33,738 nucleotides of DNA from Candidatus Parcubacteria bacterium (GCA_003599635.1 QZIX01000015.1:1-33738), one strand, 5' to 3'. Positions 23,381 to 31,637 are shown, counted from the first letter of the stretch. Notes: a model not told the origin generated them from the letters alone. Numbers and translations: made by a program.

Positions 23381-23386
23381 ATAAAT

Positions 23387-23434
23387 ATGAAATACTTTTT
23401 ATTAAGCAATAAGGATAAGAAACCTGCAACTTAA
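23387..23434 (+). CDS. dapA leader peptide, lysine-containing
   Basis: 15 codons, MKYFLLSNKDKKPAT, ATG 23387 to TAA 23434. Four Lys codons, with Lys-Asp-Lys-Lys at residues 9-12 immediately before the CCTG that begins the pause hairpin. No Shine-Dalgarno; the ATG coincides with the predicted transcription start, as in the serA leader. A ribosome waiting for Lys-tRNA would cover CCTG and leave the antiterminator strand free. Confidence 0.8.
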   Translation: MKYFLLSNKDKKPAT

Positions 23435-23499
23435 GTCCAGGCGGATTAGTATTGCTAAAAAAGTAAAAATAAGAATCTGCCCGGACGGCAGGTTTTTTT
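23423..23499 (+). promoter_or_regulatory. dapA attenuator: pause hairpin, antiterminator and terminator
   Basis: Terminator: CTGCC-CGGAC-GGCAG (23477-23491) then G and T7. Antiterminator: GTCC and GGCGGATT (23435-23447) pair with AATCTGCC and GGAC (23474-23486), 4 + 8 bp with one wobble and one A/C mismatch, and destroy the terminator stem. Pause hairpin: CCTG (23423-23426) with CAGG (23438-23441) blocks the antiterminator. A second hairpin, TAACCC / GGGTTA (23502-23526), follows. Pairings are read directly; regulation by Lys-tRNA is inference. Confidence 0.8.
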
Positions 23500-23623
23500 G
23501 TTAACCCTGAACTTGCCGAAGGGTTACTGGAGTAAAAAAACGAACTTTTACAAGAAGGGAGGGAATAACAAGAACCGTCGGCGCGTTTGTATTGATTTAT
23601 TGGCAAAAAAAGGAGGTTAAATA

Positions 23624-24505
23624 ATGTTTACAGGGTCATGTGTAGCGTTAATTACGCCGTTCAAAAACGGCCAGGTCGATTATCAAAAAATAACGGCCTT
23701 AGTTGAACGGCAAATAAAAAACGGCACCCGCGTCATCTGTCCCTGCGGTTGTACCGGGCAAGCAGCCACGCTTTCCCATGATGAACAAATCCGCATCATC
23801 GAAGCAGTCGTTGCAGCTGCTAATGGCCGCGTGAAGGTAGTTGCTGGCACTGGAAGCAATTCGACCCACGAGGCGATCATATTAACGCGGCGAGCCAAAG
23901 AAGCCGGAGCAGATGCTGCCTTGATGATAACGCCGTATTACAACAAACCGACGCAAGATGGTTTGTTCAAACACTATGAAGCAGTAGCCAAGGAAGTCGA
24001 TATTCCCATTGTTCTTTATAATGTTCCCGGCCGTACCGGAGTTAACATGCTGCCGTCGACTGTCGCGCGACTTACCAAAATCGAAACTATAATAGCGATC
24101 AAAGAAGCATCAGGTAATATAAACCAGGTAAATGAACTGATGGAAAGCTGCAGTATTACCGTTTTATCTGGCGATGACCCGCTGACTCTGCCGATGCTGG
24201 CTTTGGGTGCCGCGGGCGTAGTCAGCGTTACGGCCAATGTGGCGCCTTTTCAGGTAGCTGACATGATCAACACCTGGGAACAAGGCAAATACAAACATGC
24301 CCAGGAAATTCATTTCAGACTTTTACCGCTGTCAAAAATCCTATTTTGTGAAACCAACCCAATACCTGTACAGTGGATAATGTCACATTTGGGATTTTGC
24401 GAAGACGAGCTTCGATCGCCGCTTTTTTCCCTGTCCGAACAGTGGCAACCAAAAATTTTAGCCGTACTTGAAAAATTACGCTTGTTTAAACAAGTTGCGG
24501 CTTAA
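23624..24505 (+). CDS. dapA: 4-hydroxy-tetrahydrodipicolinate synthase
   Basis: 293 residues, standard length. It condenses pyruvate with aspartate semialdehyde at the entry to the lysine/diaminopimelate pathway. TIM barrel with Schiff-base Lys160 (IIAIKEAS), YNVPGRTG (Tyr132, Arg137) and PYYNKPTQ. The usual G-T-T-G-E motif is GCTGQAATL (42-50), so the first catalytic-relay Thr is Cys43 and Glu is Gln46. A related N-acetylneuraminate lyase-type function cannot be excluded, but the Lys leader argues for DapA. AAGGAGG lies 7 nt before ATG. No other dap genes are in the window. Confidence 0.92.
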   Translation: MFTGSCVALITPFKNGQVDYQKITALVERQIKNGTRVICPCGCTGQAATLSHDEQIRIIEAVVAAANGRVKVVAGTGSNSTHEAIILTRRAKEAGADAALMITPYYNKPTQDGLFKHYEAVAKEVDIPIVLYNVPGRTGVNMLPSTVARLTKIETIIAIKEASGNINQVNELMESCSITVLSGDDPLTLPMLALGAAGVVSVTANVAPFQVADMINTWEQGKYKHAQEIHFRLLPLSKILFCETNPIPVQWIMSHLGFCEDELRSPLFSLSEQWQPKILAVLEKLRLFKQVAA

Positions 24506-24524
24506 AAGGTTTTGTTGATCCAAC

Positions 24525-24560
24525 AAGCGCGCATTTTGTCATAGATGCGCGCTTCTTTTT
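24525..24560 (+). terminator. Terminator of dapA
   Basis: Stem AAGCGCGCA / TGCGCGCTT with a 12-nt loop, followed by CTTTTT. Confidence 0.9.
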
Positions 24561-24591
24561 ATCTGCTACATCTTAATGGTCAAGGTACAAA

Positions 24592-24620
24592 TTGACAAAA
24601 ATTAAGTTTAACGCTAAGAT
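24592..24620 (+). promoter_or_regulatory. Promoter of the 79-residue gene
   Basis: TTGACA (24592-24597), 17 nt ending CGC, TAAGAT (24615-24620). Confidence 0.7.
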
Positions 24621-24694
24621 TTAAACCCATATTGTAGATGTTCTTTATTAAATTGAGGAAAATACCCTACGGGGTTTAAGAAAGTGAGAAAAAA

Positions 24695-24934
24695 ATGTTG
24701 CCGTCACATTTGACAATTAACTTTCCCAATCAGAAACAAACATTGCCGATTGAAATTATCGAATTCCCTCGAGATCGGTTTGAGAGAAATCTCAGAGGAG
24801 AAAAAATCGGCTACCGGGGGTTAACTCTTTCGGTCAGTAAGGACCCCTCACCTAAATGTAAAAGGAAACGCAGGCTAATCTGTGATGTTATCGGAAAAAA
24901 CGGCCATCGTGCTAATATTCTCATATTTGCCTAA
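24695..24934 (+). CDS. Small hypothetical basic protein
   Basis: 79 residues, not recognised. It begins with a beta-like segment (HLTINFPNQKQTLPIEIIEF) and has a basic centre (KCKRKRRLICDVIGKNGH). No signal or membrane segment. It has its own promoter and terminator, which supports a real gene. The start has only a weak ribosome site (AAGTGAG). Confidence 0.6.
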   Translation: MLPSHLTINFPNQKQTLPIEIIEFPRDRFERNLRGEKIGYRGLTLSVSKDPSPKCKRKRRLICDVIGKNGHRANILIFA

Positions 24935-24971
24935 AACTTTTCCTATAACTATTACGACAAAGTCATGCCTT

Positions 24972-25014
24972 TAGACTTCGCATCAAACTAATGAAGCGCG
25001 GAGTCTTTTTTTCA
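24972..25014 (+). terminator. Terminator of the 79-residue gene
   Basis: Stem AGACTTCGC / GCGCGGAGTCT (with a bulge) followed by seven T. Confidence 0.75.
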
Positions 25015-25037
25015 CCCAAAAATAATTCAAATAATGC

Positions 25038-25049
25038 TATAATTAATAT
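25038..25049 (+). promoter_or_regulatory. -10 box abutting polA
   Basis: TATAAT (25038-25043), preceded by GC, ends 6 nt before the polA ATG; no Shine-Dalgarno exists. The message is predicted leaderless. The -35 region is weak. Confidence 0.55.
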
Positions 25050-27800
25050 ATGGTTAAAAAACAAAAATTCATAGTAATAGACGGTAATGCGTTAATCCAT
25101 CGCGCCTGGCATGCGCTGCCGCCTTTGGCCAATAAAAAGGGGGAATTGACCAATGCGGTCTACGGCTTTACCATGGTTTTGCTTAAAGTCCTAAAGGAAT
25201 TAAAACCCGACTATGCGGCTGTGACTTTTGACCTGCCTAAGCCGACCTTCCGCCATGAAGAGTACAAAGAATACAAGGGCAAGCGCAAAAAGCAGCCCGA
25301 TGAGCTTTATTTGCAGTTTCCCAAAGTCAAAGAAATCGTCCGGGCTTTTAATTTGCAAATTTTCGAAAAGGAAGGTTTTGAAGCCGATGATGTCATTGCC
25401 ACGATTGTTTCGCACCCCCAGGCAAAAAACTTTAAAAAAATAATCGTTACCGGGGATTTGGATACTTTGCAGCTGGTTTCTGATGATGTGGAAGTTTTCA
25501 CCATGCACAAAGGATTGTCCGACACCATAACTTACGATGTGGCGGGGGTTAAGAAAAAATACCAGGGCTTAACGCCGGAACAGATGATTGATTACAAAGC
25601 CATTGTCGGCGACCAGTCCGACAATATTGCCGGCGTCAAGGGTTTGGGCGAGACCTCGGCCATAAAACTGCTTTCAGAATTTGAAACACTTGATAACATT
25701 TATAAAAACATTAATTCGGAAAAAATAAAAGACAGGCAAAGAAATCTGTTAGTCGAACACAAGGAAGAAGCCATGCAGTCAAAACGTCTGGTCACTTTAA
25801 TTCGTGACGTGCCCCTGGATTTTGACGTTAAAAAATGCCAGGTGGCCTGCTATGACGAAAAAAAAGTTTTGGAGCTGTTCCGGGAATTGGAATTTAAAAA
25901 CTTGATGGCGCGCCTGCCCGAAGTTTTTTCCCAGATCTCAACAACGGTACAGACTAAGCTTGATTTTGCCATGATGAAAGAAAAAAAACCTCAGGACGTA
26001 AGATACACACTTGTCGACTCGCAGGAAAAATTTGAAAAATTCATTTCTGAACTTAAAAAAACCGACACTTTTGCCGTTGATACGGAATTAAACGAACTGG
26101 ATACTTTTTTCGGCAAACTTTTAGGCATCAGCTTTTCCTGGAAAGAAAAAGAAGCTTATTTTGTAACGCCAAAAGCTTACCAAAAGAAAAAAGAAAAATT
26201 AACTGAAATTTTCTGCAACCCAAAAGTAAAAAAAATCGGACATAATATGAAGTTTGATTTGGAAGTTTTGCAGTCCGAAGGTTTCGATCTGCAGGGGATT
26301 TCATTCGACACGATGCTGGCATCTTATATTTTAAGCCCGGGAACCCGTTCTCACAGCCTTGATAACCTTGTTTTTACCGAATTCGGTTTTCAAATGAAAA
26401 GCCTGGAAGACATTTTAAACAAAAAACTTTCCAGAAAACAAAAAGGCGACCTGGGTCTTGACAAAATCCCCCTGCAGGAACTGTCCGATTACTCCTGCGC
26501 TGATGCCGACTTTACCTGGCGACTGGCAAAACCGCTGCAGACACAACTTGAAAAAAACAACCTTTTGAACTTGCTGCAAAAAATAGAAGTGCCGTTGGTT
26601 CCCGTTCTGGCAGAAATTGAACGGCATGGCGTAAACATCGACGTTAAATTTTTAAAAAACCTTTCCGATAAAATGGGGCAAAAAATAAAAAAACTGCAAA
26701 AAAAAATTTGCCACCTGGCCGGCTGCGAATTTAACATTTCCTCGCCTCTGCAGTTAAAAGAAGTGCTCTTTGACCGCCTGAAAATTTCAACTAAGGGTCT
26801 GGGACGCACCAAAACCGGAATTTCCACGGCTGCCGATGAACTAGAAAAACTGCGCGGCCGGCATCCGATAATTGAGCTGATTTCCGAATACCGGGAGCTG
26901 AGTAAATTAAAATCAACTTATCTTGACGCTTTGCCTAAACTCGTCAATAAAAATGACAAACGCGTCCACACCAATTACAATCAGACAATCACGGCCACCG
27001 GACGTTTGTCTTCATCTGACCCTAATTTGCAAAATATTCCCATCCGCACCGAAGTCGGGCAGCAAATCAGAAAAGCTTTTGTGGCAACGAAGGGTTACAA
27101 AATTCTGGCTGCGGATTATTCCCAGATTGAACTGCGGATTATCGCTTCGCTTGCCAACGACAAAAAAATGATTGAATCTTTTAATAACAACGAGGACATC
27201 CATGCCCGGACAGCGGCGGAAATAAATGAAATGCCGCAGGAAAAAGTTTCCAAACAAATGCGCCGCGAAGCCAAAGCAATCAACTTCGGCATTATTTACG
27301 GTATGGGGGTTTACGGCCTGGCCCAGGGGGCGGGCATAAGCTATGAACAAGCTGGAATGTTTATTGATAAATATTTTACCCTGCATTCAGAAATAAATAA
27401 ATATTTGGACCAAACCAAGAGCTTCGCTTACAAAAACGGTTATGTGGAAACGATTTTCGGCCGCAGGCGCTATTTGCCCGATATCAATTCGGGGGTGCAA
27501 AATTTAAAAGCCGCGGCCGAAAGAGCGGCCATAAACCATCCAATCCAGGGGACAGCGGCTGATTTGATGAAACTGGCGATGATAGAAATAAAAAATAAAC
27601 TCCCGGCTGTCAGCAGCAAGGCAAAAATGATCATGCAGGTTCACGATGAACTGGTTTTTGAAGTGCCGGCAAAAGAAGTCGGCGCTGTTGCCGGATTTAT
27701 AGAAGACATCATGAACAACATTTATAAATTAAGAGTACCTATAAAAACCGACCTTGAAGCCGGCGACAACTGGGGCGAAATGAAAAGCTTAACCCAATAA
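25050..27800 (+). CDS. polA: DNA polymerase I
   Basis: 916 residues with all three domains. Residues 1-290: 5'-nuclease (FIVIDGNALIHRAWHALP, FEADDVIATI, GDLDTLQLV, GDQSDNIAGVKGLG). Residues about 335-500: 3'-5' proofreading exonuclease with intact DEDDy set, Asp344 and Glu346 (AVDTEL), GHNMKFD, and YSCAD. Residues about 530-916: polymerase with motif A DYSQIELR (Asp689), motif B RREAKAINFGIIYG and motif C VHDE (His865, Asp866). It fills repair gaps and removes Okazaki RNA. Many bacterial PolA exonuclease domains are degenerate; this one is not. Monocistronic, with TATAAT 6 nt before the start. Confidence 0.97.
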   Translation: MVKKQKFIVIDGNALIHRAWHALPPLANKKGELTNAVYGFTMVLLKVLKELKPDYAAVTFDLPKPTFRHEEYKEYKGKRKKQPDELYLQFPKVKEIVRAFNLQIFEKEGFEADDVIATIVSHPQAKNFKKIIVTGDLDTLQLVSDDVEVFTMHKGLSDTITYDVAGVKKKYQGLTPEQMIDYKAIVGDQSDNIAGVKGLGETSAIKLLSEFETLDNIYKNINSEKIKDRQRNLLVEHKEEAMQSKRLVTLIRDVPLDFDVKKCQVACYDEKKVLELFRELEFKNLMARLPEVFSQISTTVQTKLDFAMMKEKKPQDVRYTLVDSQEKFEKFISELKKTDTFAVDTELNELDTFFGKLLGISFSWKEKEAYFVTPKAYQKKKEKLTEIFCNPKVKKIGHNMKFDLEVLQSEGFDLQGISFDTMLASYILSPGTRSHSLDNLVFTEFGFQMKSLEDILNKKLSRKQKGDLGLDKIPLQELSDYSCADADFTWRLAKPLQTQLEKNNLLNLLQKIEVPLVPVLAEIERHGVNIDVKFLKNLSDKMGQKIKKLQKKICHLAGCEFNISSPLQLKEVLFDRLKISTKGLGRTKTGISTAADELEKLRGRHPIIELISEYRELSKLKSTYLDALPKLVNKNDKRVHTNYNQTITATGRLSSSDPNLQNIPIRTEVGQQIRKAFVATKGYKILAADYSQIELRIIASLANDKKMIESFNNNEDIHARTAAEINEMPQEKVSKQMRREAKAINFGIIYGMGVYGLAQGAGISYEQAGMFIDKYFTLHSEINKYLDQTKSFAYKNGYVETIFGRRRYLPDINSGVQNLKAAAERAAINHPIQGTAADLMKLAMIEIKNKLPAVSSKAKMIMQVHDELVFEVPAKEVGAVAGFIEDIMNNIYKLRVPIKTDLEAGDNWGEMKSLTQ

Positions 27801-28115
27801 AAAAATATCTCGCAAAACTGCAATTGTATTAATACGAAAAAAGGTATTTTGAAGGCACTAAGGGCGTAGTTTTAAGGTAAAAAATAATTAGTTAAATAAT
27901 AAAAGGAAGCTTTTTCCTTATTTTATCAACAAAAACAGCTTTTTAAGAGTTGTTTTTTGTTTTATGATTAATAAACGGACATTTTTATAAAATGTTAAAA
28001 TGAGGAAAAAACTGTACACCGTTAAATATTGACAAAAATCATTAAATATGCTATTTTTTAATGTTAGTTCTTTTTTTGCTAAACTATAGTTTAGTTTTTT
28101 TAAGGAGGTTCTGTT
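27801..28115 (+). other. Intergenic region after polA
   Basis: No gene seen. It has a weak terminator-like hairpin (27903-27924, AAGGAA / TTCCTT then ATTTT), a second T-rich hairpin near 27950, an AT hairpin ACATTTT / AAAATGT near 27981, and the promoter of the next gene (28029-28057). Confidence 0.5.
28029..28057 (+). promoter_or_regulatory. Promoter of the 260-residue gene
   Basis: TTGACA (28029-28034), 17 nt ending TGC, TATTTT (28052-28057). Confidence 0.65.
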
Positions 28116-28898
28116 ATGAATTTGCCGGAAGACGTAAAAAGTAAGCTAGAAGCAGTTAGGGCAGCTCTTCTTCCGGAAGGGAATGATATTCCGGAAGAAA
28201 CAGTGGCCGCAGAAAAGAAAAAGTATGAAGTAAAAAAGGCGCCCGCCGAAACCATTACTAATAGTTGGCTTATTTCTGAAATTTTCCCTCCTGCAAAGGC
28301 GGGTACTGCGCGCGAACCAATTCGAAAGAAACCAAAACTTCAAGAATGTGAGCATCCTGATGAAACCAGACAAACTCTAACCGATTGGGCTACGGCTCAA
28401 CTGAGACCCCCCAAAAAACCAACGACTCCGGCAATACACAAAATTTCGACCGGAGAACTGGTAGAAAGGTTTATTTTTTGTTTTGTATTACCCCATGATG
28501 GTAATACAAACTGGTTTGATGACTTCAGGATAGGGGATCACATCAGATTAGAAAAATCCCCGCCGCCGAAACAAACCAAAGCGGTATACCAACAGCCAAA
28601 CGCATCCGTAAAATGTTGCTCAGCGCCTGACATGGCGAGCTACCTTCGGGAGAGTGGGTTTAGACTTATTGATACCCATTATAAAATCGTGGGTATCAAA
28701 GAACGGATCTATTTCACTTTTGCCCTTAACAATGAACAGGGACAACACCCGGTCGATGCGAAAGCAGAGGAAATTTTCACAAATTTAGGTCAGGTGACCT
28801 TCACTGCAATAGATATCTGGACTAACCACAGTGGGAAGTTTCTCTCGTTTAAGGGTCCGCTTTTGGGAAATGTTCCGACGAACAACCTCGTCCTGTGA
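28116..28898 (+). CDS. Hypothetical protein, unrecognised
   Basis: 260 residues, no family recognised. Residues 1-110 are charged and Pro/Lys-rich, probably partly disordered. Residues 110-260 look like a compact alpha/beta domain with aromatic residues (FIFCFVLPHDGNTNWFDDFRIGD, DTHYKIVGIKERIYFTFALN). No signal peptide or membrane helix. AAGGAGG lies 10 nt before ATG, and own promoter and terminator flank it, so it is a well-expressed single gene. Confidence 0.65.
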   Translation: MNLPEDVKSKLEAVRAALLPEGNDIPEETVAAEKKKYEVKKAPAETITNSWLISEIFPPAKAGTAREPIRKKPKLQECEHPDETRQTLTDWATAQLRPPKKPTTPAIHKISTGELVERFIFCFVLPHDGNTNWFDDFRIGDHIRLEKSPPPKQTKAVYQQPNASVKCCSAPDMASYLRESGFRLIDTHYKIVGIKERIYFTFALNNEQGQHPVDAKAEEIFTNLGQVTFTAIDIWTNHSGKFLSFKGPLLGNVPTNNLVL

Positions 28899-28903
28899 GT
28901 CCT

Positions 28904-28938
28904 GTGGGGAAAGACAAAAGTTTTTCCCCACTTTTTTT
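28904..28938 (+). terminator. Terminator of the 260-residue gene
   Basis: Perfect stem GTGGGGAAA / TTTCCCCAC with a 10-nt loop, then seven T. Confidence 0.95.
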
Positions 28939-28991
28939 GTTTTATAAACACCTTTGTTATTAATCAGGATTTCTGTTAAAATTAGGTTGCC

Positions 28992-29948
28992 ATGATTATC
29001 TTTTTATACGGCCCCGACACTTTCAGGTCGCGGCGGAAATTAAATGAATTAAAGGAAAAATTTATCAAGGAAGTTGATAAATCGGCTTTGAATTTGGAAA
29101 AGCTTGATGCTAAAAAAATGGAAATTTCCGATTTCCGACGCGCTATAATGTCACAGCCGTTTCTTGCCAAAAAAAGATTAATCATCGTAGAGAACCTGTT
29201 TGCCAAACCGCAAAAAAAACTATGCCACGAAATTTTAAAAACATTGTCGGATATGAAAAACGACAATATAATAATTTTTTGGGACGGCGAAACACCCAAA
29301 AAACCGGCTGACGGCTGTCTGCCGCTTTTTAAAAAGCTTGCCGACCAAAAATACAGCCAGCAGTTCAAGCTTTTAACGGAGGCGGAAACAAAAAAATGGA
29401 TTTTACAGGAAATCAAAAAAATCGGCTCAGTGATTGAAAATGAAGCCGCTAATCTACTGGCCTGTTGGATCGGTAATGACCTTTGGCAGCTTGATTCCGA
29501 AATAAAAAAGCTTGCCGCTTACTGCCAAAACCGGCCAATAACTGTTCTGGAAATCAATCTGCTTACCAAAAGCAAGCTGGATGAAAATATTTTTAATTTA
29601 ACCGACGCTTTGGGACAGAAAAACAAAGCAAAAGCCCTCAGACTTATTCAAAATCAGCTGGATCTGGGAATAAGCCAGACTTCCCTGCTGTCGAAAATGA
29701 TCTGGCATTATAAAAATCTATTGCTGGTAAAAAACTTTTCGGAATCAGGGTGTTTTTCATATTTTAAAATCGCCGCTGAATTGAAAATCCATCCCTTTGT
29801 CGCGCAAAAAGCCCTGCAGCAGTCCGGCAATTACACACATAATGAATTAAAAAAAATCTATCAGCGGCTTCTGGAGATAGATTTTTCTTTTAAGACAAGT
29901 CAAGTTGACGGCAGAACCTTATTTGATCTTTTTGTCGTCAGGGTTTAA
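28992..29948 (+). CDS. holA: DNA polymerase III subunit delta
   Basis: 318 residues. It is the clamp-loader wrench that opens the beta clamp. The start IIFLYGPDTFRSRRKLNELKEKF, the ISDFRRAIMSQPFLAKKRLIIVENL block and the C-terminal collar helices (LGISQTSLLSKMIWHYKNLLLVK, FKTSQVDGRTLFDLFVVRV) match HolA. A TTGTTA-17-TAAAAT promoter ends 9 nt before the ATG. The 3' end overlaps the convergent rpsT by 30 nt, so both stop codons are inside the other gene. Confidence 0.92.
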   Translation: MIIFLYGPDTFRSRRKLNELKEKFIKEVDKSALNLEKLDAKKMEISDFRRAIMSQPFLAKKRLIIVENLFAKPQKKLCHEILKTLSDMKNDNIIIFWDGETPKKPADGCLPLFKKLADQKYSQQFKLLTEAETKKWILQEIKKIGSVIENEAANLLACWIGNDLWQLDSEIKKLAAYCQNRPITVLEINLLTKSKLDENIFNLTDALGQKNKAKALRLIQNQLDLGISQTSLLSKMIWHYKNLLLVKNFSESGCFSYFKIAAELKIHPFVAQKALQQSGNYTHNELKKIYQRLLEIDFSFKTSQVDGRTLFDLFVVRV

Positions 29949-30203
29949 TCTGTGTAATTTTTTTGCCAGGTGTGATTTTTTTCTGGCAGCGGTATTTTTC
30001 TTTATGATGTTTTTTTGTACTGCCTTATCCACGGCCTTTATAACTTTTTTCATCAGTTCGCCGGCTTCCGCTTTTTTCCCCTGAGCGAGCGATTTTTCGG
30101 TCTTCTTAATCAAAAAAAACAAATTGGACAGAATCAATTTATTCTTTTGGAAATTCTTCTTGTTCTGCCTTAAGGATTTTGCGGCAGCTTTTTTTATCGG
30201 CAT
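29919..30203 (-). CDS. rpsT: 30S ribosomal protein S20
   Basis: 94 residues, basic, all helical. MPIKKAAAKSLRQNKKNFQKN and the C-terminal KAVQKNIIKKNTAARKKSHLAKKLHRL are the S20 pattern. It binds 16S rRNA helices 9 and 44. Convergent with holA, with a 30-nt overlap; divergent promoter with the bactofilin gene. holA-rpsT neighbourhood is common in bacteria, though orientation varies. Confidence 0.95.
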   Translation of the reverse strand: MPIKKAAAKSLRQNKKNFQKNKLILSNLFFLIKKTEKSLAQGKKAEAGELMKKVIKAVDKAVQKNIIKKNTAARKKSHLAKKLHRLNPDDKKIK

Positions 30204-30236
30204 AAAAAAAATTTATTTGTTAAATCAATGAAATCA

Positions 30237-30265
30237 ATCTTAGCATCGCGGCGCTAAAGTGTCAA
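30237..30265 (-). promoter_or_regulatory. Promoter of rpsT
   Basis: Minus strand TTGACA (30260-30265), 17 nt ending TGC, TAAGAT (30237-30242). Confidence 0.75.
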
Positions 30266-30274
30266 GAATCCGGA

Positions 30275-30304
30275 TTGACAATAAACAGAAATTAAAGCTA
30301 ATAT
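30275..30304 (+). promoter_or_regulatory. Promoter of the bactofilin gene
   Basis: TTGACA (30275-30280), 18 nt ending AGC, TAATAT (30299-30304). It is back to back with the rpsT promoter, the two -35 boxes being 9 nt apart. Confidence 0.75.
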
Positions 30305-30337
30305 AAAAACAACGCTAAAAATTAAGCCATAAATTTT

Positions 30338-30763
30338 ATGTTTAAAGAAACCGAGAAAAATGACGGTATCGAAACAATAATCGGCCCTTCGGTAAGAGTG
30401 GAAGGCGATTTTTCAGCCAACGGCAATGTCGTTGTTGAGGGGATCGTCGCCGGCACCATAAAAACGGAAAAAAATCTGCGCATCGGACCTGAGGCCAAGA
30501 TTTTTGCCAGTGTCAGCGCAGCCAATGCTCAAATTGCCGGAGAAATCCAGGGTAATGTCAGGATAAATGAAAAATTGGAATTAAAAGAAACGGCAAAAAT
30601 TTTCGGCGACATTAAAACCAGTGTGCTTATTGTTTCACCCGGTGCATCCATAGACGGCAAGTGCCACTGCGGCGACGATAAAAAATCCCGTCTGGAAAAA
30701 CCCGAACCGGTAAAAAAGGAACCGGCTGCTGATTTTATGAAAGCCAAGGGGATTAAAGTTTAA
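30338..30763 (+). CDS. Bactofilin (polymer-forming cytoskeletal protein)
   Basis: 141 residues. Residues about 12-110 form a right-handed beta-helix with repeating short strands and Gly turns (IIGPSVRVEGDFSANGNVVVEGIVAGTIKTEKNLRIGPEAKIFASVSAANAQIAGEIQG, shown in part by VEGxxxGxI spacing), the DUF583/bactofilin fold. It polymerises without nucleotide and helps cell shape. The C-terminal Lys/Glu/Pro tail includes CHCG. The next gene starts 9 nt after its stop, so both are one operon. Confidence 0.92.
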   Translation: MFKETEKNDGIETIIGPSVRVEGDFSANGNVVVEGIVAGTIKTEKNLRIGPEAKIFASVSAANAQIAGEIQGNVRINEKLELKETAKIFGDIKTSVLIVSPGASIDGKCHCGDDKKSRLEKPEPVKKEPAADFMKAKGIKV

Positions 30764-30772
30764 TTTAGCAGC

Positions 30773-31543
30773 ATGTATTTATATTTATACGATTCTTTTT
30801 TAAATGAGCAGAAATACAATTCCAGGCTGGCTAAAATTGAAATCAGGCTGACTGATTTAGGAATAGGCGGGAAAATCAGCCGGCTGTCACCTTTAAAAAA
30901 TTTGCATGATTTAATTGACGATGAAATCAGATCAGGCGTCCAGACAATAGTAGCTGTGGGAAACGACAAAACGCTGATTGAAATTATAAATGTGGCGGCT
31001 GATTATAAAGTTTCAATCGGCTATATACCGATAGGCGAGCACACAAAAATCGCCGATATTTTGGGACTGCCAGGGGAGGACAAGGCGTGCGATGTGGTTT
31101 CTGCAAGGAAAATCGAAAAACTAGACCTGGGCAAAGTGAACGGCACCTATTTTTTAGGCAGTGTTAAAATCAGCCCCGGTCCGGTTGTCCTGGAATGCGA
31201 AAAAAAATACCAGGTTGAAATAAAACAAAGCGTCTGCCAAGTCAATATCTGTAATTTAAGGCCCGGTTTCTTATCAACTGCCAATACCACAGGTTCCCAC
31301 TTCAATCCGCAGGACGGCGTTTTAGAGGCCTTAATTTCCATAGCCAAGCCGACTCAATTTTTTTCTTTTTTTTCCGCCAAAAGCTGCTATGACAGCATTT
31401 TTCCCTTTAAAAAATTATCAATCAAAAGTAAAAAATCCTTATCTGTGCATACTGACGACCAAAGAGTGCTTAAGACACCTGTTGATGTTGAAATAATCCC
31501 CAAAAAAATCAATATTATAGTCGGCAAAGAAAGGCAGTTTTAA
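30773..31543 (+). CDS. Diacylglycerol kinase catalytic domain-like protein
   Basis: 256 residues. TIVAVGNDKTLIEIINVAADYKVSIGYIPIG (about 60-90) aligns with the DAGK/NAD kinase-like core GGDGTxxE...LGIIPLGTGND, followed by IADILGLP and a beta-rich C-terminal domain. The Gly-Gly-Asp-Gly-Thr motif is reduced to Gly-Asn-Asp-Lys-Thr and the second loop is GEHTKIA, so catalytic ability is doubtful. Tyr-rich N-terminus, no signal. Operon with bactofilin. I infer a lipid- or nucleotide-related fold; function unknown. Confidence 0.65.
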   Translation: MYLYLYDSFLNEQKYNSRLAKIEIRLTDLGIGGKISRLSPLKNLHDLIDDEIRSGVQTIVAVGNDKTLIEIINVAADYKVSIGYIPIGEHTKIADILGLPGEDKACDVVSARKIEKLDLGKVNGTYFLGSVKISPGPVVLECEKKYQVEIKQSVCQVNICNLRPGFLSTANTTGSHFNPQDGVLEALISIAKPTQFFSFFSAKSCYDSIFPFKKLSIKSKKSLSVHTDDQRVLKTPVDVEIIPKKINIIVGKERQF

Positions 31544-31637
31544 ATACAAAACTCCAAAGTTAAAAAGACTTTTTCAATTTGAAAATTAACTGATTTACCA
31601 TTAGTTTGTAAAACTTGTTACAGACAAGGAGAAAGAT

